DNA of 43,101 nucleotides from Lachnospiraceae bacterium (GTDB lineage: Bacteria > Bacillota > Clostridia > Lachnospirales > Lachnospiraceae), in assembly GCA_015056795.1 (NCBI GenBank), contig SVFO01000036.1:1-43101 (forward strand). The letters are read 5' to 3'. A program made the translations under genes and the position numbers. Of the stretch, positions 32,818 through 39,605 are shown piece by piece; position 1 is the stretch's first letter; every line of letters starts with the position of its first letter. The notes under the pieces were generated by a model. It searched no databases. It was not told the origin of the DNA and saw only the letters and a list, made by a program, of their open reading frames with translations.

Positions 32818-34077
32818 TTAGAAGGGCATGCGGCGAATGGTTACGACGTCGCCGGGTTTTACGCTGGTGCCCGCAGGCAGGTCAAGATAGCAATTACAAT
32901 TCATCAGATTACTCAAAACGGAAGATGCATGGCTTTTCGCAGGAAGGAAAACCTTGCCCTGCTTTACGTAGGCCCGAAGCAATCTTCTCGAGGCGTTTAC
33001 CTTTTCATAGGGCGTTGCGAGAATTGCTTCCTCCACGCTTGGAAGGTACGCATCGCAGGCGGTTAGCTTAGCCGCAAGCGGCCAAAAATAATAATCAAAA
33101 TTCGCAACGGCTGCATACGGATTGCCGGATAGGCTTAGGATCGGAATGCCATGATATACGCTCCCTATGGTGGGAGTTCCCGGCTGAATCTGCGCCCTTT
33201 GAAACCGGACATCCGCGCCAATCTCCTGCAAAATAGCAGGAAGCAAATCCTTCTTTCCGACGGATACGCCTCCCGTCGTGATGATAATGTCTGCCGCGCT
33301 TTCCATCGCATTTTCGATCGCGCTTTGAATCGCCGCTTCCTCATCCTCGCAAATCACGTGCGTTGCCTCAAATCCAGCCGAAAGAAGCGACGCCTCCAGC
33401 ATATAGGCAATGCTGTTATAGATCTTTCCGGACGGCAGGGGAGAGGAAACCTTTACGTCCACCAGCTCCGTGCCCGTCGATATGATCTGAATGTTTAATT
33501 TTCTTCTGACGGGAACCATTGCAAAGCCAAGACTGGCAAGGGTTCCGATCTCTATGCGCCCTAGTCTCGTTCCCGCCGGAATCACGATGTCTCCCTCGCG
33601 AATGTCCTCACCCACGGCACAATAGTTTTGAAATTGCTTTACTCCGCGGAAGATCTGAACCTGCGTTTCACCATAATCCGTATCCTCTTCCCTCACGACC
33701 GCGTCATATGCGGGAGGAACCTCTGCACCCGTCATGATGCGAAGCGCCGTGCCATGGTCCATGCATTTCACGCTATCAGCTTCCTGTCCTTCCACATTTC
33801 CAGTAAGTGGAAGACTCTCTCCAGCCAATCTCTCCCCGATGACGCGAAGCACCACGGGATGCGCTGCCGTAGCTTCCGCAACCTCTGATGCCCGAACGGC
33901 ATAGCCGTCCATGGCCGATTTCGGAAAGCTTGGCACGGAGAACGGGGCCCTGATATCCTCTGCAAGCACGCGGTTCATGGCATGAAGCAGAGAAACCTCC
34001 TCTGCTTCAGAAACGCAAGCATGACCTGCCAAAAAAGCCTCTAGTGCCTGTTCAATTGTCGGTGATTGTTTTGTCAT
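32818..34077 (-). CDS. moeA: Molybdopterin molybdenumtransferase MoeA
   Basis: 419 residues with the full MoeA domain order: KSAMDGYAV, RIMTGAEVPPAYDAVVREED, the central MoCF-binding domain with STGTELVD, TTGGVSVGKKD and LSGNPYAA, and the C-terminal beta barrel (GTSVKPGDVVTIRR). The usual Pro in the LPGNP motif is Ser here. MoeA inserts molybdenum (or tungsten) into adenylated molybdopterin. The start overlaps the formate dehydrogenase stop by four bases (ATGA). Confidence 0.94.
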   Translation of the reverse strand: MTKQSPTIEQALEAFLAGHACVSEAEEVSLLHAMNRVLAEDIRAPFSVPSFPKSAMDGYAVRASEVAEATAAHPVVLRVIGERLAGESLPLTGNVEGQEADSVKCMDHGTALRIMTGAEVPPAYDAVVREEDTDYGETQVQIFRGVKQFQNYCAVGEDIREGDIVIPAGTRLGRIEIGTLASLGFAMVPVRRKLNIQIISTGTELVDVKVSSPLPSGKIYNSIAYMLEASLLSAGFEATHVICEDEEAAIQSAIENAMESAADIIITTGGVSVGKKDLLPAILQEIGADVRFQRAQIQPGTPTIGSVYHGIPILSLSGNPYAAVANFDYYFWPLAAKLTACDAYLPSVEEAILATPYEKVNASRRLLRAYVKQGKVFLPAKSHASSVLSNLMNCNCYLDLPAGTSVKPGDVVTIRRMPF

Positions 34078-36800
34078 TCGCTTATTCTCTCTAGCTTCAC
34101 GGCGCAGACCTTGTACTCGGGAATCCGCGCGAAATCATCCAATGCCGCATTGGTCAAAGCATTGACGGGACTGTCTGGGAAGTGGAACGGCATCCAGGTT
34201 TCTCCCTCGGATACCTTGCGTCCCACTCTTGCCGTCGCTGTGATGCTTCCACGCCTGCTGCTGACCTTGATCCGCTCGCCCTTTTTAATTCCAAGACGCT
34301 GTGCATCCTTATAATTCACCTCAATAAAGCCTTCTCCTGAAATTTCCATCAGTCCAGGAGCACGGGAGGTCATGGCCGCCGCATTGTAATGATACAGGAT
34401 TCGTCCCGTCGTCAAAATCATCGGATACTCCTCATCTGGAAGCTCCTGTGAGGGCTTAAAGACAGCAGGGTAGAACAGTGCCCTTCCGCGTGCAGGCTTT
34501 CCTGCATGCATGATCGGCGTGCCAGGATGATCCTTCCCCTTGCAAGGCCATTGCAGGGATTCTCCCGCATCCAGACGCTCGTGTGAAATACCTGCAAAGC
34601 TCGGCGTTACGGATGCGATCTCATCCATAATCTGCGCCGCGGTCAGGTGCTCCTGCGGATACCCCATGGCATTCATCAGATCAATCAAAATATCGGTGTC
34701 GAGGCGCATGTCTCCCTGCAGGCTCACAGCCTTGCGAATTCTCTGCACGCGCCTTTCCGTATTCGTAAAGGTACCTTCCTTTTCCGCAAAGCTTACGCCT
34801 GGCAAAATGACGTCCGCATACTCCGCGGTCTCCGTCAGGAAGAGCTCCTGCAGCACAAAGAACTCAAGACTCTTTAGCGCATGCTTGATGTGTTCCGTGT
34901 CTGGATCCGTCACGATCGGATTCTCACCACATATGTAAAGTCCCTTAATTTTCCCTTCGATTGCAGCAGGGAACACGTCCGTTGCCTTTAATCCAGGATT
35001 CGGATTTAACTTCATGTTCCAAGCCTTCTCAAACTTCTCGCGCACCTCGGGATTGTCCACCTTCTGATATCCAGGATAATCGGTGGGCATGGCACCCATG
35101 TCGCACGCTCCCTGCACGTTATTCTGTCCGCGAAGAGGATTTACGCCGCAGCCGCTCCGTCCAAGCTTACCGCAAAGCAGTGCCATGTTGGACATGCTCA
35201 TAACGCCCTCCGTACCCGTCGAATGCTCGGTGACGCCAAGGCAGTAAATGATGGGAGCCTTCTTCGCCGTCGCATACATGCGCGCGGCCTCCTCAAGCTT
35301 CTTGGGATCAATGTGGCAGATCTCTCCCACCTTCTCAGGGGTATACTCCTTTACAAGCTCCACGATCTTCTCGTAGTCCTCGGTGAAATTGTCAATGTAA
35401 TCCTGATCCATCAGGCCTTCCTTGATGATCACGTGCATCATGCCATTTGCGAAGGCCACGTTGGTTCCCGGACGGAGCTTTAAGTGAATGTCCGCGTCCT
35501 TGGTCAGACCAATCTCACGCGGATCTACCACAATGAGACGCGTGCCGCGCTGCACGGCCTGCCTGATCTGCATGCCGACCACGGGATGCGCTTCCTCAGG
35601 GTTCGAGCCCACCAGAAGAATGCAATCCACGTCATGCGTGATGTCATAAATCGGATTCGTCATGGCACCAGAGCCCAAGGTCTTCGCAAGACCAGCCACT
35701 GTCGCGGAATGACAGACACGCGCGCAGTTATCCGTGTTATTCGTTCCAAAACAGGTACGAACCATTTTCTGTACCATGTAAATGTCTTCATTTGCGGAAC
35801 GAGAGCAGGCAAAGCCAGCCAAGGCATCTCCGCCATACTGCTCCTTCAGTTCCATAAAACGCTTCGCCACATAGGAAATGGCCTCATCCCATGTCGCAGG
35901 CTCAAGCTCGCCAGTCTCCTTGTTGCGAATCAGTGGCGTTGTCAGACGATCCTTCGCATGGATGAAATCAAAGCTTCCGCTTCGCCCCTTGACGCAAAGG
36001 AGTCCGTGGTTGGACGGACCATCCGCCGCCTCCACGTTCACGACCTTATTATCCTTGACCACCAAATAGAACTGACATCCCGTCGCACAGTGAGGACAGG
36101 TGGTCAGCACCTTCTTCGTCTCCCAGCTGCGGAACGTGCCCTGACGCTTTAAGCTCAATGCTCCCGTAGGACATGCCGCCGCGCAGTTACCACAGGTCTC
36201 ACAGCCCGTCTTCTTCCAATCAGGTCCAAAGGGGGCCTCCACCGTATGGAACACGCCAGTCCGCCCACTCTGCAGGGTATGATTTCCCGCCGCACGATTG
36301 CAGACGCTAATGCAGCGCTGACAGTGAATACACTTGCTAGGGTCATAGACAAGGTAGGGATTGTCCTCCAGCTTTGGAAGCTTATTCTCGATTTCGCGCC
36401 GAGAACCCGCATACGGGGTCTCCTTGACGTCATAATCATTACAAAGCTTTTGCAGCTCACAGGCAGCATTCTTCGGGCAATTCAGGCAGTCCACGGTGTG
36501 ATTCGAAAGAATCAGCCGCAGCATTTCCTTTCGATACTCCGTCAGCTTTTCTGACTGCGTCGTGATCACCATGCCGTCCTCAATCTTCGTGCTGCAGGCT
36601 GCAAACATATGATCATAGCCCTCAATTTGCACCATGCAAAGACGACAGGAGGAAATGTCACTGTAATCCTTGAGATGGCAGAGGGACGGAATCTCAATCC
36701 CCTGCTCACGGCAGAAGTTGATGATCTTTTTTCCTTCCTGCGCTTCATATGAACGGCCATCCACCGTGATCGTTACCAGCTTTTTTGTCGTTTCTACCAT
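34074..36800 (-). CDS. fdhA: Formate dehydrogenase alpha subunit, molybdenum-dependent, Cys active site
   Basis: 908 residues in five parts: a 2Fe-2S ferredoxin-like domain (C41, C52, C55, C69), a NuoG-type His/Cys 4Fe-4S site (H101, C105, C108, C114), two 4Fe-4S clusters (C157-C167 and C200-C210), the molybdopterin domain cluster (C235, C238, C242, C269), and the catalytic and C-terminal dinucleotide-binding domains. The active site reads CARVCHSAT, so position 363 is Cys where many clostridial enzymes have selenocysteine; H364 follows as expected. It oxidises formate or reduces CO2. The ATG at 36800 has GGGGAG 6 bases upstream and overlaps the preceding stop by seven bases; an ATG two codons earlier touches the ribosome site. 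The DMSO-reductase family contains close relatives, but CARVCH with this N-terminus fits formate dehydrogenase best. Confidence 0.92.
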   Translation of the reverse strand: MVETTKKLVTITVDGRSYEAQEGKKIINFCREQGIEIPSLCHLKDYSDISSCRLCMVQIEGYDHMFAACSTKIEDGMVITTQSEKLTEYRKEMLRLILSNHTVDCLNCPKNAACELQKLCNDYDVKETPYAGSRREIENKLPKLEDNPYLVYDPSKCIHCQRCISVCNRAAGNHTLQSGRTGVFHTVEAPFGPDWKKTGCETCGNCAAACPTGALSLKRQGTFRSWETKKVLTTCPHCATGCQFYLVVKDNKVVNVEAADGPSNHGLLCVKGRSGSFDFIHAKDRLTTPLIRNKETGELEPATWDEAISYVAKRFMELKEQYGGDALAGFACSRSANEDIYMVQKMVRTCFGTNNTDNCARVCHSATVAGLAKTLGSGAMTNPIYDITHDVDCILLVGSNPEEAHPVVGMQIRQAVQRGTRLIVVDPREIGLTKDADIHLKLRPGTNVAFANGMMHVIIKEGLMDQDYIDNFTEDYEKIVELVKEYTPEKVGEICHIDPKKLEEAARMYATAKKAPIIYCLGVTEHSTGTEGVMSMSNMALLCGKLGRSGCGVNPLRGQNNVQGACDMGAMPTDYPGYQKVDNPEVREKFEKAWNMKLNPNPGLKATDVFPAAIEGKIKGLYICGENPIVTDPDTEHIKHALKSLEFFVLQELFLTETAEYADVILPGVSFAEKEGTFTNTERRVQRIRKAVSLQGDMRLDTDILIDLMNAMGYPQEHLTAAQIMDEIASVTPSFAGISHERLDAGESLQWPCKGKDHPGTPIMHAGKPARGRALFYPAVFKPSQELPDEEYPMILTTGRILYHYNAAAMTSRAPGLMEISGEGFIEVNYKDAQRLGIKKGERIKVSSRRGSITATARVGRKVSEGETWMPFHFPDSPVNALTNAALDDFARIPEYKVCAVKLERISE

Positions 36801-38635
36801 GCGCATCTCCCCCCTTCCATGGAACCACAGCCGAAGTGGTCACATCTAAGACATCTGGAAGCCTCCCTTTGTGCTTCCTCAGGTGTCATGGGAATCTCTA
36901 CGTGTTCAAAGTCCTCACGCCTCTCGAACGGATCGCGCTCCTCGATCTCCGCGCGTCCCGTGGGAATGCATTTATTGGGCTTTGCCGCAGGCGCCGCGGC
37001 CTCGCAGAAGATCTTATGGTGGTAGCCCAGATACTCATCAATGTTATGTGCAGCAACCTGTCCAGCCGCAATGGCATTGATTGCCGTAGAGGGTCCCGTC
37101 ACACAGTCTCCGCCAGAGAAGACTCCGTCCACGCCGCTGATGGCGCAGGTTTCGTCTGCCAAAATTCTGCCTCTGTTCACAGGAATTCCCGCCTTTTCAA
37201 AGTCAGCCACGTCACAGCGCTGACCAACGCCAAGAATCAAATAATCACATTTAAAACGATAGGGGTACGCACTGGAATGCTCCGTCGTCACAAAGCCAAA
37301 TTTATCATACTCTCCAACGATCTCTGGCTGAAGCCAAAGCGCACAAATATTTTCAGGATCATTTTTATCCGTCTCCAGATGTAGGAAGGAAAGAAGTGTC
37401 CGAAAACGCACGCCCTCCTGCATGGCGCTTTCGATCTCAGATGCCAGCGCGGTATAGTCATCCCGCTTTCTGGTAAAGACATGCACCGTCTTTGCATGAA
37501 GCCGCACGGCCGTGCGCGCTGCATCCATGGCCACGTTACCTCCGCCAATCAGCGCTACTCTCTTATCCGTGAGATCGATCCCTTCTCCATTTGCAACAGC
37601 CTGCAGGAAATCCGCCGCAGGAATCACGTTCTTACAATTCACGTTCTCTGCGGGCATGCGATTGCCAAGCTGTGCACCCAATCCCAAATAGACGGCATCA
37701 TACTTCTCACGAAGCTCCTCCACCGTAATGTCGCGGCCAATCTTTGTATTGGTATGTACCTCAATATCTCCCGCAGCCAAGATGGCACGAATGTCCTCGT
37801 CCAATCTCGCCTTCGGCAGTCGGTATTCTGGAATGCCGTAGCGAAGCATGCCGCCCAGCTTTTCATGCTCATCATAAACCACGACCTTATGTCCCATCAG
37901 CGCAAGGAAATACGCTGCCGTCAGTCCGGAAGGACCTCCGCCAACAACACCTATGGTTTTTCCCGTCATGACGTTGGGCTTCGGCGTTTTCACCTGATCC
38001 GCCGCAATCTGATCCACGGCATACTTTTTCAGACCGCGAATGTTAATCGGATGATCAATGATGCTTCTTCTGCACTTCTTCTCACAGGGATGCTCACACA
38101 CCATGGCACATGCCGTCGGGAACGGATTGCGATCCCTGATCATATTGATCGCGCCGGCATAATCCCCGTCCTTGATGAGGGCAACATATCCTGGAACGTC
38201 CACGTGCGCCGGGCAAAGCGTCATACAGGGAACCGTCTGCAGCGAATCCGTCGCACACTTGCGCTGCTTAATATGACTTTCATATTCGTCGGCAAATTCC
38301 GAGAGGCTGTCCAGAATGGTATTGGCCGCCACAACGCCAACGGCACAGTCAGCCGTCTCCGCGATCATCCTGCAGAGCTTCTCCAGCTTTTGTAAGGTCT
38401 CCTCCGTCGCGTCTCCGTTTAAGATGTCACGCAGCATCCGCTCCGCCTCCACCAATCCGTCACGACAGGGAACGCATTTCCCGCAGGATTGATTCATGGA
38501 CATTTGTAGAATGGAGCGATACATCACCAGCGGACACATGCCTGGCGGATAGGAAGTCATTCTGGATCGAAACTTATTCAGGGCAATATCCATGCGATCA
38601 TTGATATTTCCCCGCACAGCCAGCTTTCTCAACAT
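36794..38635 (-). CDS. Electron-transfer subunit: NuoF C-terminal 4Fe-4S domain fused to GltD-like flavoprotein
   Basis: 613 residues. The first 120 match only the C-terminal 4Fe-4S part of NuoF/HydB (SCGKCVPCRDG: C51, C54, C57, and C97); the FMN/NADH-binding region is absent. Next comes a GltD-type module with 4Fe-4S cysteines (C137, C141, C176, C180, C184, C188), an FAD motif VGGGPSG (231-237) and a second nucleotide motif IGGGNVAMDAA. A Cys-rich tail (CLRCDHFGCGSMEGGRC) ends the chain. It should pass electrons between formate dehydrogenase and NAD(P)H or ferredoxin. GGAGGG 6 bases before the ATG supports the start; it is the first gene of the block. Confidence 0.9.
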   Translation of the reverse strand: MLRKLAVRGNINDRMDIALNKFRSRMTSYPPGMCPLVMYRSILQMSMNQSCGKCVPCRDGLVEAERMLRDILNGDATEETLQKLEKLCRMIAETADCAVGVVAANTILDSLSEFADEYESHIKQRKCATDSLQTVPCMTLCPAHVDVPGYVALIKDGDYAGAINMIRDRNPFPTACAMVCEHPCEKKCRRSIIDHPINIRGLKKYAVDQIAADQVKTPKPNVMTGKTIGVVGGGPSGLTAAYFLALMGHKVVVYDEHEKLGGMLRYGIPEYRLPKARLDEDIRAILAAGDIEVHTNTKIGRDITVEELREKYDAVYLGLGAQLGNRMPAENVNCKNVIPAADFLQAVANGEGIDLTDKRVALIGGGNVAMDAARTAVRLHAKTVHVFTRKRDDYTALASEIESAMQEGVRFRTLLSFLHLETDKNDPENICALWLQPEIVGEYDKFGFVTTEHSSAYPYRFKCDYLILGVGQRCDVADFEKAGIPVNRGRILADETCAISGVDGVFSGGDCVTGPSTAINAIAAGQVAAHNIDEYLGYHHKIFCEAAAPAAKPNKCIPTGRAEIEERDPFERREDFEHVEIPMTPEEAQREASRCLRCDHFGCGSMEGGRCAW

Positions 38636-38708
38636 ATGTCACCCTCCATATTTTCAAGTCTTTGATCATCTCATAAATGCATCCGTAATTTATAAATCTC
38701 CTATGTTA

Positions 38709-38737
38709 ATACTACTATTTTTTGAGTAGTAAATCAA
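38709..38737 (-). promoter_or_regulatory. Promoter of the formate dehydrogenase/molybdenum block, with operator-like repeat
   Basis: Minus strand TTGATT (38732-38737), 17-base spacer and TAGTAT (38709-38714). The inverted repeat TACTACT...AGTAGTA (38710-38731) fills the spacer and overlaps the -10, the position expected for a repressor operator. The leader is about 70 bases. Confidence 0.6.
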
Positions 38738-38766
38738 GAAAATCTCACCCAGCCATGCATAATAAA

Positions 38767-38796
38767 AGGTTCCTCTTGTTTTCACAAAAGGAACCT
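38767..38796 (-). terminator. Terminator of the hybrid-kinase operon
   Basis: On the minus strand AGGTTCCT and AGGAACCT pair around a 14-base loop and are followed by TTTTATT. It lies 7 bases beyond the stop of the Cys-rich membrane protein gene, separating the signalling operon from the formate dehydrogenase promoter. Confidence 0.85.
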
Positions 38797-38802
38797 CCCA
38801 CA

Positions 38803-39588
38803 CTAAAGCTTCAATTTTTTGATCCTCTCCTGCGTATACTCAGCAATCTTTTTCCACAGGGAATTCAGCTGCTTTTTGTGCGTACAGAGCTTTTCCGTGC
38901 AGTTCTTGCAGTGCAGGTATCCATTCGTCGTTTCAGAAAACCTCTCAGGGAACCTAAAAAAGGTAATCTCCCACCGTGCCAAAAGTGCCATGGAAACCAC
39001 CAAAAGACTCCACGTATAGGCCTTGTCCACAAAAAACAGGGGCGTAAACATCATGGCATAATCCCAGTTATAAATGCGACAGGTACAGCAGCATTTATTC
39101 TTCAAAAGCCATGATTGAAAAGGACAAAAGAACAAAATACAAATCATGTCACAGACGGAATAAAAGGAACAAAGCAAAATCATAATCCCGTCATCCAAAA
39201 TCCCCCGCATGTGAAGTGCACCAAAAATACCGTTAAATGCAATCCAAATTAGTGCCACGAGCATGACTGCGTTATTGTCCTGTATCTCAATCTTGGTCTG
39301 ACCCGTTTTGACGTAATTCTTCGCAAACTGCTTTTGACAACCTGGACTTTCAAATTTCGACGGAAAAAACCGAAGGATCATTTCCACCAGGAAAAAGGCC
39401 CAAATAAACACCAGCGCTGCAGGGTGACTTTCTATGACTTCCTCGATATCCATGCCGCCTTGTAATCGATAAATGATATAATAGACGAGCAATACTAAAA
39501 ACATGCACGAACGGGCCACCAGCCTCACATAGTGATAGGTACTGACGACCGTCAGCTTGATCTTTTTCTTACCTGCTTCCTTCTGCAT
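38803..39588 (-). CDS. Uncharacterised Cys-rich multi-pass membrane protein
   Basis: 261 residues with about five membrane helices (about 25-42, 57-75, 105-125, 133-155 and 185-207). Two Cys clusters face what is probably the same side: FFCPFQSW...KNKCCCTCRIYNWDY (about 153-177), and near the C-terminus LHCKNCTEKLCTHKK (C-x2-C-x4-C-x-H). They could bind metal or an Fe-S cluster, or sense redox state. I do not know a characterised member. AGGAG 9 bases before the ATG supports the start. It follows the hybrid kinase by 17 bases, suggesting it works with that sensor or is its output. Confidence 0.7.
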   Translation of the reverse strand: MQKEAGKKKIKLTVVSTYHYVRLVARSCMFLVLLVYYIIYRLQGGMDIEEVIESHPAALVFIWAFFLVEMILRFFPSKFESPGCQKQFAKNYVKTGQTKIEIQDNNAVMLVALIWIAFNGIFGALHMRGILDDGIMILLCSFYSVCDMICILFFCPFQSWLLKNKCCCTCRIYNWDYAMMFTPLFFVDKAYTWSLLVVSMALLARWEITFFRFPERFSETTNGYLHCKNCTEKLCTHKKQLNSLWKKIAEYTQERIKKLKL

Positions 39589-39605
39589 TTCAATTTCTCC
39601 TACTT

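Noticed and set aside
35484..36152. 222-codon plus-strand open frame
   Set aside because: Antisense to the cluster-binding part of formate dehydrogenase; no recognisable domain.
34074..36800. Selenocysteine codon in formate dehydrogenase
   Set aside because: The active-site codon encodes Cys (TGC/TGT on the minus strand) and the frame has no internal TGA.
37481..38395. 304-codon plus-strand open frame
   Set aside because: Antisense to the NuoF/GltD-like fusion, whose motifs are unmistakable on the other strand.
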